From Oegoconia quadripuncta (Eukaryota > Arthropoda > Insecta > Lepidoptera > Autostichidae), in contig OX438758.1 in assembly GCA_949316235.1 (NCBI GenBank), forward strand, positions 7,721,731 through 7,785,730: a stretch of 64,000 nt of DNA. Direction: 5' to 3'. Below are positions 51,115 through 62,224 of this stretch, in pieces. Every line of letters starts with the position of its first letter. Within the stretch, counting starts at the first letter, position 1. Position numbers and translations under genes: made by a program. Under the pieces are notes generated by a model. It saw only the letters and a list, made by a program, of their open reading frames with translations, made no database searches and was not told where the DNA came from.

Positions 51115-51430
51115 GTTCCTTTCGTCCATGTTCATCGTACGGCCCACTTGCTGAGATAGTCAATTGAAGTCTTCGATTATGGTGCCGAGATCTTCCATCG
51201 ATTCTGTCATGACAACAATGTCATCGAAGGCGAGTGATAAATTCGACATTTATGTAGATGCTGAAACCTTGCCATTCCAGGAGTTAGAAAGCGGCTTCCA
51301 GTGTGGCAGTGAGCAGTTTCGGAGAAATATCGTCTCCTTGCCTCACACTGCTCTGCAGTAAATCGCCCTGCTCCTGCACTCGGACTGACATGGTGGCGTT
51401 ATTGTACAAACACTTCAATGTACCGATAGT
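51115..51430 (-). mobile_element. RTE-clade LINE fragment, antisense (upstream RT part)
   Basis: The - strand reads LLQSSVRQGDDISPKLLTAT and LEAAF, a stop, LEWQGFSIYINVEFITRLR and, frameshifted, AD-D-IVVMTESMEDL-type text. This matches RGVRQGD...SPKLF...LRFADDIVV around the catalytic centre of RTE RT. It is the catalytic part that the fragment at 50755 lacks, but in opposite orientation. The + frame at 51164-51361 is its shadow. Confidence 0.8.
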
Positions 51431-51639
51431 CAATATAGCACCGTTGGAGAGCCCACAGCACCGCCATATCTAAGTTTCTGTGTAATTTATTGTTACAGAT
51501 TTTCCTAAAAAGGAAACCTTGTGTTAATGTCACTAAATAAACAATTTTCCAAATAAACACAATAATGATGGAAATGGACCCATACCATTTCCCATATTTT
51601 TTATCCTACCAAACATAGTTGCTTGCCTATCCCAGAGCT

Positions 51640-51985
51640 AACACAAGCTTCTTATTTCACTCCTTCAGTGTTCAAGCAGCTACGATGTGGAAAATAATGC
51701 CAAGATTAATTCAGAACAGCCCCTCAATTGCAGTATTTGAGAAAAGGTTAAAAGAGCATTACTTCTCACATCTTTCGTGATATTATTATGTCTATAGGTA
51801 CATAATATATATTTTATGTTTTGTGTATGTTTCGTAATGTATATAATATAATATTTTATGTAACTTTGTTTTTTTATTGTTCGTTTTAGTATTGTTTTCT
51901 TGTGCATGCAATTTGCTGCTTAACCACAAATTTGGTACATCTCCTACTTCAATGCTGAGGTTGACTGGAGTATATCTCTTGTAAG
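51640..51985. mobile_element. Two adjoining degraded LINE pieces
   Basis: 51640-51790 (+) reads SYFTPSVFKQLRCGK ... FEKRLKEHYFSHLS-like text, a Jockey/CR1 RT C-terminus. 51905-51985 is an antisense copy of the CCAACCTGAGTATTGAAG repeat found twice at 31695-31986. The - frames 51680-51907 and 51792-52172 cross these and are not credible. Confidence 0.5.
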
Positions 51986-52246
51986 TCCATCTTTGTAAGC
52001 CTGTCGTTTGCACTCTGTTATTTGTTATATTCTGATGCAATAAGAAATACATTATACAGTCTTGCGCTAACGAAATATCTGTTACTTCAGGCGAACAATA
52101 ACTCTCACTGCTTACTTTACTGCTCAATAAAAAATGCAAATACAATAAAACAATGTGTAACCACTGTAACAATTATGTAAAATCACCTTACGCAAGTATT
52201 GAACATGTTGAAGCCAAAGTGAAATTGTAAAGTTTATTTTTTTAGT

Positions 52247-52279
52247 ATGCGCAATGCATTGTACATAATTTTTATTGCG
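52247..52279 (+). CDS. Secreted acidic protein, exon 1 (signal peptide)
   Basis: Encodes MRNALYIIFIA and ends at a consensus donor (GCG|GTAAGT) in phase 0, followed by a 92-bp intron ending TTTACAG at 52371. With the start of exon 2 it gives a short hydrophobic secretion signal. T7 followed by AG just before the ATG could be the acceptor of a 5' UTR intron. No TATA box is visible immediately upstream. Confidence 0.65.
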
Positions 52280-52371
52280 GTAAGTGAGCACATTTATGAT
52301 TCACACTTAATCGATTGCATAATAAAAAATCAAGGAAAGTTGGGAAATACAATGTTTAAAACAATTTACAG

Positions 52372-54672
52372 ACACTACAAAAACAAATACAAGAATTATT
52401 ATCACAAGATTTATATAAAGAAGATGCAAGTTTTACAGGTGTTCTTGGTGATCGAGATCTTGATGACTATGATCATAATATAACTCAGAACAAAATTAGA
52501 AGTAAAGTATCGAAGAAAAAAAGACCCTCAATGAAAACTAATTATGGCGATAATGAAAAATGGAGAATGGTGTACTATGATGGGAATAGTTTTGACGAAT
52601 TTGGCCATAGAAAACCGGGTCAAGAACTTTTTAATCTTGATAAACTACTAGAAGAACAACTAGGTAGTGCATCTGAAAACGTTGCTTATGAAACAGATGA
52701 AAGTTTAAAAGTAATATCTAACAAAAATGATGTCTTTACTATGCCTAGCGTTGAAAATTCAGATATCGAAGATTATAAAAATCCGCAAACAACAGATGAA
52801 GGTGTTAAAGTAATTGATAACAAAAATTATGGCTTCACTATGCCTAGCGTTGAAAATTTAAATAACGAAGATTTTACAATTCCGCATACAACATTGCAAA
52901 ATAATGTTAATTCTGAATTCAATTTTGAAGATGAATTAATTGGCACTGAAAATGTAGATGAGAAACAAATAATTCATGATAATTATAATAATCATGTTAC
53001 AACCGAATATATTCTAGATGCAACTACGATGGATAATGATGAAATTATTACTGAAGATGGCAGATATCAAGAAATAGAAAATCTCGTCATGTCAAATGTG
53101 AACACTGATAAAACTACAATTGATGAAACTTATGCAGAAAAGCTCAGTAAAGATTATATTTATGGCAATGTAATTGGTGATGTTCAACTCAATTATCTAA
53201 AATTTCATGATGATATGGACAATATAGGCGAAGATAAAGGAATACAAGAAAATAAATTAGTTGATACTCTAAATAGCCAATTAGGTACTGAAGGTAGTTC
53301 TAAAAACGACGGAAATGAAAATATTAATGATGTTGAAACTATAAACACCAAAATACATATTGAGGAATATTTAACAGAGAAAGACGAAGGAAATGAAAAC
53401 AACATTAACTACGAAACTATAACAACCGAAAGCTATACTGAGGGATATTCACAAAATGGTAACAGACCAAATGACAAGAATCTAGAATATGTTCCCGAAT
53501 CAGATCCTAATATAAACCTTCGAGATTTACTTAGCAATCAAGAAACAAGAGCCAGTGAAATAGTTTTAACGACAACTCAAAGTAGCATAAACGGTTTCAA
53601 TATAGATACAAATATAAATATTGAGGAACCCACTGGAATTACTATGAATTTCTTTGAAGCCGATATTACTACAACTCCTACAAAACCTGATGAAAGGACA
53701 GATGAAACATTTATTGATACAGAAAAACCTGATGAAATTATCGATGATATAATTTTTGGTAAACTTGATAAAAGCACAGAAGAAACTATTAAAAATAAAC
53801 TGAATGCAGAAGTCGATGATACAGTGAACAAGACATCTTACGAAGAAATTGATGAAATCCTTTTTAATAGCAAAGTTGTAACAACATATAAACCAATTAT
53901 AGACCTACATAAACAAAGTGACTATGAAATAACCCTGAATGAACCTAGAGAACCCTACGAAACAATCAGTGATAAATATGATGACAATATAAATTTTTAC
54001 ACTCATGAAACAATTACTAATAAACTTTATGGAAAAATCGATGATACTATTCACAATCAAGGTAAGGAAAAGGTTAACCAGGTTATTGGTAAAAAAAACG
54101 ATCCAGGATACATTGAAACCATATTTACTAAAATCAATGAAGACATTCTTGAATTGCCTAATGGAACATTTGACTACTCTAACAATGCTGGTGAAGAATC
54201 AATCGTAAATATTATATTCAACAAAAATATTAAGAAAGAAACACTTTCAGTTAAATCTGATGAAAACTGGGCCATATTTGTTAGAACTGCCAATAAAACG
54301 GTACCGTACAGAATTACTCCAGACAAAGATAAACTGATGGAGAATATAATGAGGGCCACTAATAAAATTCACGTACGTAATAGATACGCAACACCCAAGA
54401 TATTCGGCCAACAGTTTTTAAAAATTGAAAATGAGAATGACGGCCACAAGTTCTCAATTGTTGATGCAAAAGATTTAATGAACTCAACCGTAAGACTAGC
54501 TCAATATGCTAATATTATAAAGAAGCTAAAAATACCTGGAATAGACTTTAATAACGCCATAAAAATGAAAGATTCCCTAGGTTCAAATTTCAAGAAGACT
54601 ACAAAGAAAAAGTTGATCATGAAACCTATATCCGGCGGCATGAATGTTCTTTTAGATATATTAAAAAGGTAA
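52372..54672 (+). CDS. Secreted acidic, repeat-containing protein, exon 2 (777 aa in total)
   Basis: The frame is open from the acceptor (TTTACAG|ACA) to TAA at 54670. It extends 53 codons upstream of the ATG at 52531, because TLQKQIQELLSQDLYKEDAS... continues without a stop and joins exon 1 in phase. The protein is very rich in Asp, Glu, Asn and Thr and poor in Cys. It has two tandem ~33-residue repeats (about 120-152 and 153-185) sharing NKN-x3-FTMPSVEN, then Thr/Glu-rich disordered sequence. From about residue 640 it becomes more ordered and basic (NWAIFVRTANKTVPYRITPD, KIHVRNRYATPKIFGQQFLK, KKTTKKKLIMKPISGGMNVL). A KKKR site near residue 59 could be a processing site. No family recognised. 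Intrinsically disordered secreted protein is the safest description. An ATTAAA near 54751 may serve polyadenylation. Confidence 0.85.
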   Translation, partial: TLQKQIQELLSQDLYKEDASFTGVLGDRDLDDYDHNITQNKIRSKVSKKKRPSMKTNYGDNEKWRMVYYDGNSFDEFGHRKPGQELFNLDKLLEEQLGSASENVAYETDESLKVISNKNDVFTMPSVENSDIEDYKNPQTTDEGVKVIDNKNYGFTMPSVENLNNEDFTIPHTTLQNNVNSEFNFEDELIGTENVDEKQIIHDNYNNHVTTEYILDATTMDNDEIITEDGRYQEIENLVMSNVNTDKTTIDETYAEKLSKDYIYGNVIGDVQLNYLKFHDDMDNIGEDKGIQENKLVDTLNSQLGTEGSSKNDGNENINDVETINTKIHIEEYLTEKDEGNENNINYETITTESYTEGYSQNGNRPNDKNLEYVPESDPNINLRDLLSNQETRASEIVLTTTQSSINGFNIDTNINIEEPTGITMNFFEADITTTPTKPDERTDETFIDTEKPDEIIDDIIFGKLDKSTEETIKNKLNAEVDDTVNKTSYEEIDEILFNSKVVTTYKPIIDLHKQSDYEITLNEPREPYETISDKYDDNINFYTHETITNKLYGKIDDTIHNQGKEKVNQVIGKKNDPGYIETIFTKINEDILELPNGTFDYSNNAGEESIVNIIFNKNIKKETLSVKSDENWAIFVRTANKTVPYRITPDKDKLMENIMRATNKIHVRNRYATPKIFGQQFLKIENENDGHKFSIVDAKDLMNSTVRLAQYANIIKKLKIPGIDFNNAIKMKDSLGSNFKKTTKKKLIMKPISGGMNVLLDILKR

Positions 54673-55194
54673 TTATAAATATTCCTATTAGTGGAAAAGA
54701 TTTCAAGTAGCCTTTTACTTATTATAGTCATTACGCTTTAAATAGCACACCATTAAATGTGCAACAGCGTAATTTGTATGGTGTTCTGATAAATGTCAGG
54801 CCGTGTTACCAGACAGGTAGAATGGGACCAACCATCTCTTTCTACATAAGAGACTAAACGATTATGAGCACAATACATAGACTAGCACAGTGCTTACGAG
54901 CTCGATAAAACCGCCGCTTATTAATAGATAATAAATAATTGAGAATATTTTGTAGTGGTAGAGCCACGCTGTAAGCTATTAGCTTGCAGCATGAATGGGC
55001 CGGCTCGACCGGGGAAGTACCACCCTCTCGCAGAAGACCGACGTCTGAGTAGTGGCATTTTGCCACTGCGCTTCGTCCGGTGAGCGAGGGCGCCGGAGGC
55101 CCACCTTCCAGTCTCTCTCCAGAATGGTAGCGGTATTTAAAGAGTTAGTACCCCAGGAGGGTACCAGCACTGCTGGAGAATCCCTCATCGCTCA
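54673..55194. other. 3' flank and unassigned GC-rich block
   Basis: 54950-55194 is GC-rich and different in composition. Frames on both strands (54979-55188 -, 55052-55417 +) overlap here. It joins the LINE tail at 55195, so it may be the upstream part of that retroelement. No RT motif was found. Confidence 0.4.
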
Positions 55195-55355
55195 GGCTGC
55201 CCTACTTATTCTGAGGTGGACACCTTCCTCAAAGGCCGGCAACGCATCTGTGACCCTTTTGGTGTTGCGGGTGCCCATGGGCGGCGGTGATTGCTTTCCA
55301 TCAGGTGACCCGCATGCTCGTTTGCCGTCCTCTCATATTAAACAAAAAAAAAAAT
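55195..55355 (+). mobile_element. LINE 3' end (tail shared with 20705-21125)
   Basis: ACACCTTCCTCAAAGGCCGG, CAACGCATCTGTGACCC, TGGGCGGCGGTGATTGCTTT and GCTCGTTTGCCGTCCTCTCA followed by A-rich sequence. The coding remainder is [16 protein letters not shown]. Confidence 0.8.
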
Positions 55356-56254
55356 ATATAAAAACCCCAGACAACATTTATGGAAAAAATTACCAATATG
55401 GACCAAACGATAGTTAAAGCTAAATATCTTCGAAACAGCTTAACCGATTTCAATCAAAGATATGAAAACCTAGCCACCTCGCCTAGTCTTTCATATCAAA
55501 AAAAATCGCAGGTAAATCGTCCCACGTGTTGCTGAGATAAGACGTTCGAACAGAGATTGGATACATACAAAATTTAAAGCCAGCAGCGTAGCAATGGCTT
55601 ATGCTTATCTTAGTAAAATTAAGTCACACACATGTGAAACATAACATTAGTAGTTCTCATTTTAGGTTGATGTGGAAAAGCTACAGTACATACTATAATA
55701 TTTTTATCGTTATATTTCAGAAACACTCAAAATCTTTCCAACTATTCTCAATCAACCAGTTTCCTAACGGATTCAGCACAAAAACACAAGCGTTTCAAAC
55801 ATAAGAGACTAAACGGCCCTCTACAGTTGTGAAGATACTCGTAATTGAAAGTACTTATATATATTTTGATAGACGTTTGTAGTATTATTATCGGATGATC
55901 AAACTATCTGCAATAGGTCCCTACCAGCCTGCCCCTATGACTAGCTGTGTCTGCAACTTTATACGCGCACATATAGTAATATCCCACCAAAAACATTACT
56001 GTAAAAAAGAGGCCAACTTCTCATTCAGTTGTCATTTAGATTACAAAAGACTTGAAGGCTAGATCTAATGCCAAGTGTCTAGACTTTCATGTATAAATAA
56101 AACTTTAAGCCATGTCACAAGAGTTTCGAATAAATGATATAATGAGATGTACATACATTGTTGAACTATAAATCTATAAATTTGTATGTCGCAGAATATC
56201 ATAAAGTGATAATACTATTTGTACGTTTTATTTTAAAAGTTTGGAGCATTTTAT
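55356..56254. other. Interval without a recognised gene
   Basis: CCGATTTCAATCAAAGATAT at 55443 (then CTAGCCACCTCGCCTAGTCT and TTTCATAT) resembles a common repeat edge also seen near 44110-44150. Otherwise AT-rich DNA. The frame 55601-55804 is unsupported. Confidence 0.4.
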
Positions 56255-56420
56255 ATTACTTTTTATTATCCACAACGGGTTTGCACTTGACATCAATCAC
56301 ACCTGATGATAAGTGAAGATGAGGCCGAAGATAGAAACGTACTGACCCAGAAACTCCATGTTATTTGGTGGACTGATTATCTTATATCTGACAACCGGAA
56401 CACAACAATGCTATTAACAC
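56255..56420 (-). mobile_element. SINE-A 3' part, diverged
   Basis: TATCCACAACGGGTTTGCAC, TGATGATAAGTGAAGATGAG, TATTTGGTGGACTGATTATC and CAACCGGAACACAACAATGC then TATTAACA. The head is missing. Confidence 0.8.
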
Positions 56421-56612
56421 ATTACTATTTTAATTTAGTTTAAACTTGGCAAATTTTGTTTTTTTTTTTTGAAAACTTGGCCGGCAGAACATCTATCGTG
56501 CGGTTCGACGACACTGGCGATGAAGACTAATCGGGCTACAGGAACTAACATAGAAATCTACATACATACGAGTACAAGTCTCCTTTCTGGGGCAAAAAAA
56601 AAGAAATGATTG

Positions 56613-57025
56613 ATGACCTATAAAATTGGCGTTTTGTATGAAGAATTTCATTAGGACTGTTTTCTCCATACAACCATTTTTGAAATTTTTTTGGGAACGG
56701 TAAATCCTAATTTAGTTAAACTTTGTGTGTATTATCGATAACATTAATTTAAATATAGGCAGTGTTAATTTTAAAAAGTAACCGCTTTATAAAAGTTTCT
56801 GCAAATCTAAGAAATAATATGGGAAGCTCATGAAAAGAGCTGTGTTCAAGTTTTTTTTATTATGTCATTTAGCTCAGACATGAAAAAATATTTCATGTGA
56901 AACCTTGAAAATAATATTCTATTTTCCAAATAAAAAACCATATTTGGAAATAGCTATAGAACCCTAAAAGTTAAACATATGATTAACGAAGAAAAAAATC
57001 TCCAATTTAATAGGTAAAGACCTAA
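56613..57025 (+). mobile_element. Mariner-type MITE, copy 3
   Basis: Left end lacks the first ~12 bp (starts GACCTATAAAATTGGCG). The right end AGGTAAAGACCTAA is intact and followed by TA. It is uninterrupted across the position where copy 1 carries a LINE. Confidence 0.88.
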
Positions 57026-57344
57026 TATTAACATGAGAATAGAGAAGTTCCTCTATGTACATAATTTTGGTCAAAAGATCCGAAAAATTCGGATTCTAAT
57101 TTCGCTACAGCTTTTAATGGCCGACTTCATTATCGTGCGTAATTGTTGAAACATAAACTGGTAACTTTGTACCCTTTCGAACAGGTTATTACAGGGATTT
57201 TGTTATTAAATTCATTTGTTATTTGTAATTGAAACGAATTTAATTACGAGTACGTACCTACCTATGTGTATTTTGATACTAGAAATTAGATTACGTCTAG
57301 ACAAGCAGTGAACCTTTCATTCAATCTAAAATAAATGCCTTAGA

Positions 57345-58045
57345 GAGTTTATTCCGTCCAATGGCGCCCTCATAGGATTAATTAGGATTTCTTTTTAAAT
57401 ATGAAATAAAAACAAGGATCGTAGCAAGTGGAAGTCTGTGGTCTCTGCCTACCCCAATGGGAAACAGGCGTGACATTATGTATGTATGTATGTATGTATG
57501 AAATAAAAAAATCGTTAAATACCTAAATATAGCTTTGATAACGATTATTTTCCAGAATTCACGACTATAAAAAGAAGTGGCCGCTTTTATCAATCATTTT
57601 AACTAAAGCTATTTAGGGTATTATTCATAATAGTCTTTTCGAGTGCAGGTCAGAGAGACATTTTTGATTAAATGCTGTTTTTTTTTGTTTATTCACTCCT
57701 TTTGGAGAAGGCAAATACAGCCATGTCTTATTTCTCTTATTTCTTCAATTTATTAGTCAGTCTCAGTCACAAAATTAGTCGCATACTTGGCGTATACAGA
57801 GTCTAGTCATAGTCAAGTCATTCTTCAGTAAAGTGCCAGAATGTTTCTTGGCGGCTTCTTGTTGGGAACCCGAAAGCTTCGTTACGCACTTTAATTTACA
57901 CTTCCCTTCACTTGTACACCATCACTAACGTTTGCTGCACAATATTCTGCCATTATTAAGCTTCAAAAGTTAGAATGCACAAATTATAATATTTAAAAAG
58001 AAATCTTCTATGAGGGCACCACTAGACGGCATAAACCCTTTTAAA
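57345..58045. mobile_element. Possible inverted-repeat element
   Basis: GAGAGTTTATTCCGTCCAAT then GGCGCCCTCATAG and TTTCTTTTTAAATAT (57343-57402) pair with ATATTTAAAAAGAAATCTTC and TATGAGGGCACCACTAGACG at 57990-58032. 47835-47930 carries a related end. The core contains the CATA-type repeat and sequence at 57640-57655 (CGAGTGCAGGTCAGAG) shared with 47908-47925. No coding capacity is seen. Confidence 0.5.
57436..57500 (-). repeat. CATA microsatellite with its usual lepidopteran-style flank
   Basis: On the - strand (CATA)n is followed by ATGTCACGCCTGTTTCCCAT and GGGGTAGGCAGAGACC. From memory this linked arrangement is very common in moths and butterflies. Confidence 0.65.
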
Positions 58046-58365
58046 ATAAGATTATGCTCGTACATGCATGCTATAATAAAGAACTAAGGTAGCTAATAAG
58101 GGTGATAATCCTCTTGTACACACATATATCCGGATGAAGAAGTTGGTTCTGTCTGTATACCTAATTGAGTCAAAACTTCGGGATTGGCACGCTCCCGGGC
58201 GCACATCTAATTGCAGTGTAAATTCATTGTCACCCCTCAACAGAATAAGTAGATAATTTATTAGTACTTATTTTTTATATTTTTTTATATGAGAGGGCGG
58301 CAAACGAGTATTTACAGGTTTTAGTAAAATCACAATTAGGATTTAGTACTGCAGTTAATTAATTG
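58046..58365. other. Interval with a short antisense LINE tail
   Basis: 58275-58312 (ATATTTTTTTATATGAGAGG, GCGGCAAACGAG) is the complement of the CTCGTTTGCCGCCCTCTCAT tail. The remainder, including the - frame 58052-58240, has no identified feature. Confidence 0.5.
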
Positions 58366-58645
58366 GCGTCGGTGGCTCAGCGGTTAAGACGCGAAAGTCC
58401 GAGTTCGATTCCCAGGCAGGCCATGTACCAATGAGTTTTTAAATTTAATAAAATTACTTATATGCATTTATCCGACTGTTCTTAAACGGTGAAGGAAAAC
58501 ATCGTGAGGAAACTTGCATGCCTAAGAAATAAAAATCAAAGGCATGTGAAATCCCCAACCCGCATTGGGCCTCATTATACGAGGGAAGGCCTATTTCCAT
58601 ACAGTGGGATGTTTACGGGCTAATGATGATGATGACGATGACCCC
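58366..58645 (+). mobile_element. SINE-C copy, full length
   Basis: Head GGCGTCGGTGGCTCAGCGGT then TAAGACGCGAAAGTCC (box A GTGGCTCAGCGG), box B GAGTTCGATTCCCAGG, body CCGACTGTTCTTAAACGGTG, CATCGTGAGGAAACTTGCAT and CCCGCATTGGGCCTC. It ends with CAGTGGGATGTTTACGGGCT and (GAT)n. The 3' end matches RTE LINEs. Confidence 0.88.
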
Positions 58646-58744
58646 ATAACTGTGGGTTGTCTGGAATAGTGATAAGACCGCTAATTGTGTTCTATTCTTA
58701 TCATCAAAAATTATTGTAAATTATTTTGCGCAATAAAGAGTATT

Positions 58745-58806
58745 TGTATTGTATTGTATTGTATTGTATTGTATTGTATTTTCAATTTTCAATTTTCAAT
58801 TTTTTA
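58745..58806. repeat. (TATTG)n then (TTTTCAA)n microsatellite
   Basis: Seven TATTG units (58746-58780) change abruptly to about three TTTTCAA units. The first array follows AATAAAGAGTATTTG, a LINE-tail-like start. Confidence 0.9.
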
Positions 58807-59362
58807 TTTGGGAAACTTACAGTACATTATAAAACACTATATTAAAGTAATTATAGATAGATCATAGACCAAATTGTTTCCACAGATAGGTAGGTAACAT
58901 ATTAAGTATGAATGGTGTACACAGAGAAGGGATTGAGATATTTCTAAATAATTGTAGTAATAAAGCGTTTAAGAGGAACAGAGTAGGTTGGTGTTAGGTT
59001 ATAAACGCCCTTACAAACAAAGCAAAAAAAGAAAAAAAAGAAAAAAAATAATTAAAAATAGTAGATAATAAATCAGACATCACAAAATTCCACTATAACA
59101 TTATACCTAATGTATATTTAGAGAAGGAATATAAGGGGTTACAATCTCAGCAGTACGCGTAGGGAGCGGAGTTGAATAACTAAATTGTAAAATTTGTAGT
59201 TTTGTTATAGTGCCTACCTAGTAAGATTTTATGAAATTCAAAACAATCCAGAAGGGTGTGGTGTTGTAAATATGTGTCTTAAACTGTGTATACGTGTGAC
59301 AGTGTGGAGTGTATGTGCAGTGGTGTTTTCGTGATATAGTTAATAAATAGCCAACAAAAAAT
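58807..59362. other. Unassigned DNA between two TATTG arrays
   Basis: Contains (AAAG)/(A)n-rich sequence at 59018-59055. No gene. It is bounded on both sides by TATTG-type arrays, so it may be an insertion between two LINE tails. Confidence 0.4.
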
Positions 59363-59484
59363 TTGTATTGTATTGTATTGTATTGTATTGTATTTTATTG
59401 TATGTAATGTACGTACTGTACTGTACTGTACTGTACTGCACTGTACTGTACTGCATTGCATTGCATTGCATTGTATTGTATTGA
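59363..59484. repeat. Stepwise-mutated pentanucleotide array (TATTG, TACTG, CATTG)
   Basis: (TATTG)n at 59363-59400, a short break with GTAATGTACG, (TACTG)n at 59413-59452, (CATTG)n at 59452-59472, then TATTG again. The changes are in blocks, not scattered. Confidence 0.9.
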
Positions 59485-61377
59485 TGACTGCAGTTGAAGT
59501 TTAAGGATGTACCACCTTAATGAACAAGCTTTAAACTCAATTGCAGTAATTAGTACGAGTATGAGGGGAGGTTAATAGTAGTAAGTTATAATTGTAATTA
59601 GTATTGCCTAATTTAGGAATGAAGAACGAAAGTCGAAGACTTAGCCCAGAAGTCCTAAACAAGTGTTAACTGTTTATTGGCGATTCCATTGTCAAATGTG
59701 CCACTTATACAACAGTTAATGGGAATTACACGAATACAAATTCACCCTGTATTGGTATCGTTGTCAATATGAATTTGAGAAAACAAACTATTAGTACCTA
59801 TCTGTAATACGAATTAACTAAATAATGCAGTCATCTATCTAGTAGCGTTCATGAATGATATTCTTATTTACTGCTTGTCTCTTTTATTAAACGCAGTATT
59901 GATGTATTGGAAAAATAATAGATGGCATTGCAAGTGGTGAAAGGACTCTAATCGCAATAAATAAACCAAAATTTTCGTTAAACCTTTCCGTGCTACGTAG
60001 GTTATCGTCGATTTTTAATATCCTTTTTTTTTTAATTTTAAATGCAGTAATCGATGTCCTCTTAAAATGATTTTATTTTTATTTTATTTTTTAATAAATA
60101 CACATTAAGTAAACTGATACCGTTAAGTGTAACAATCACTTACAGGTAAACACCACATGTACTAACAACCTGATTGTGACCTGAACCTGACTGATGATGC
60201 CCAGTTTCAGATAAACACCTTGTATGTAGACATATAACCCGTCTAAAATTAGCTTTAAAAGAGGGACGTGTAATCAGAATTGACGATATTGTACTCGTAT
60301 ATTATAAGCACGTTCCTAAGACCTATCATATTTTATATCCCAAAGATAACTATATAAATCGACTTCTTATCTCTCCCATCGCATGTAAATTGCTATAACC
60401 CAAGCGCCTCTCGTGGTTGCAGACGGTTATTTTTCACTTAACACCCCCTATCTTATCTCTCGTGCCATTTTCGGCATGCATCTCTCCATGTCTGGCGTCC
60501 TGGTACTTAACTTGTACTTTGAGATACATTGCTGGTGCATTTTCTAAACTCTATAGAGATTATTAACGTGATATTTTATGCTACAAACGTGCCAAAGAGC
60601 CTTATCTGCAAAACCGAGTCTTGAATGGCACCTCTACAAACTCCTTCTACCTCCTACTCTTTGAAGGCAGCAACGCAACTAATATATTTAAACCTATATT
60701 GGTCAAAATAGCTTCGCAAATAATGTTTTGTAATTATAATATATCATTGTAAACCATTCTGTAAGCGTTTAAGATATATTATATACTTCCGTAGTGCATT
60801 ATTTTGATTTACTTCATTTCATGCCTTTGCTTTCTAATATTTTTTAAACAAAAAATGTAGTCCTTTTGTATCACGGTCCCCTTCACTTGATCCATTCAAA
60901 AACAATTCAAATAAAATATTTTTTTTATAATTTACCTGACTTTCAGCCATGTAAAAGGTCAGCCAGACACACCTTTTTTGCCTTTTTGGTGCAAATATGT
61001 CGCCTCAACGGCTAAACTGCTAAAACTTCGTGGCAGACGACCGACGGACAGACTGACGGACGAACAGATGAGCGACCGCAATCGGACTCCACTTGGCCTT
61101 CGGATACGGGACCCTAGACAAGGACGAAAAAAAAACACCCTTTAAATATAATTTTATTAAAGTAATATTTCAAATTTAAAGGGTAAATAATGAATGACAC
61201 ACTGGAATTTAGCTAGATCACTATATACTCATTTCAATTTCAAAATATTTATTTTCATTCAAGCATAACAAGATTGTGAAATTATCCTGTTAAGCTTCTT
61301 AAAACTTGTGTTAGGATACTCTGATTCCTTAAATTAAATTAAATAACTTAAATACAGAGCTCTTGTTTTGATATATA
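59485..61377. other. Long AT-rich interval without a recognised gene
   Basis: No exon or tRNA. Noted only: a GACNGAC-rich stretch at 61036-61070 (CGACCGACGGACAGACTGAC then GGACGAACAGA) and TTCGGATACGGGACCCTAGA at 61098. This is a typical lepidopteran repeat edge from memory. Confidence 0.4.
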
Positions 61378-61655
61378 TTTTGACGACCTGTTTGGTGTAG
61401 TGGTTAGAAACTCTGACCACTATACCAAAAGGTCGCGGGTTCGAATCCCGCTAGGGGCATATGTGTTGTATGATGAATACGGACATGTGTACCCGAGTTA
61501 TAGCTGTTTTCATTTATAATAAGTATTTATTTACAAAAAACAAATAATGTATTTATGTAGTATATCAACCATCTGGCTTCCACACCACAAACCTATAGTT
61601 GCTTAATGTGGAACTTGAATTGTGTGTACGTCCAAAGATATTTATTTATTTATGT
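61378..61655 (+). mobile_element. SINE-B (subtype 2) copy, full length
   Basis: Head TTTTGACGACCTGTTTGGTG then TAGTGGTTAGAAACTCTG, box B GGTTCGAATCCCGCTAGGGG, GATGAATACGGACATGTGTA, TATATCAACCATCTGGCTTC and an ATTTATTTATTT tail. The last body block (TAGATGGCGCTG) is partly deleted. Confidence 0.9.
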
Positions 61656-62224
61656 TGAAAAGTATGCAATGACGGACAGTGTATGGTGAGTGGGGTGTAC
61701 CTACCGGCCAATACAAGAGTTATACATCATGCGTGAGGAAATGTGATGGGATGTTTGAATGTGTGTGTGCCGAACAGTGGACCTGTACGTGCATACGTAT
61801 GCAAGTGTGTGCGTAGTAAAGTGGTCTGTGAAAGCATTAGCGTAGACACCAAATATACCGGTAGGTATCTACCCAAATTTGAAATCTGTTCAAAATTTTA
61901 ACTTCATTGAATAACATTACATACTAACTAAATGTTGGGAATAGTACGTCCACTATCAATTGGCAGCGTGCCAGCGCCTAACGACTGCAAAATCATCTTG
62001 CGCGGCCGTCCCACGTAGGTACATACTTATCGGGAATTTGCTATTCCAATACTGAAAATGAGTTTCGTTGACTATTCCCTCGATATTGAAACTATAATAG
62101 AATGATATTTTATTTGATAGGTCAGTATAAATGTTTATACAAATGATTCCATAAACGTAGTAATAACTAAATAGTGGTAGTCGTAGCTTTACAAAATTCT
62201 ATTTATCGTGTCTTGTTTACCGTC
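61656..62224. other. Interval without recognised features
   Basis: GT-rich stretches (GTGTGTGTGCC, GTGTGTGCG) near 61760-61815. No gene. Confidence 0.4.

Noticed and set aside
51792..52172. 126-codon - strand ORF with a hydrophobic N-terminus (possible secreted peptide)
   Set aside because: Its second half reads through a known dispersed repeat (51905-51985) and AT-rich DNA. It lies just upstream of the acidic protein gene, where it overlaps the likely 5' region.
53205..54359. - strand hydrophobic ORFs opposite the acidic protein
   Set aside because: Hydrophobic, Ser/Ile/Phe-rich antisense frames are the expected complement of a D/E/N-rich coding sequence.
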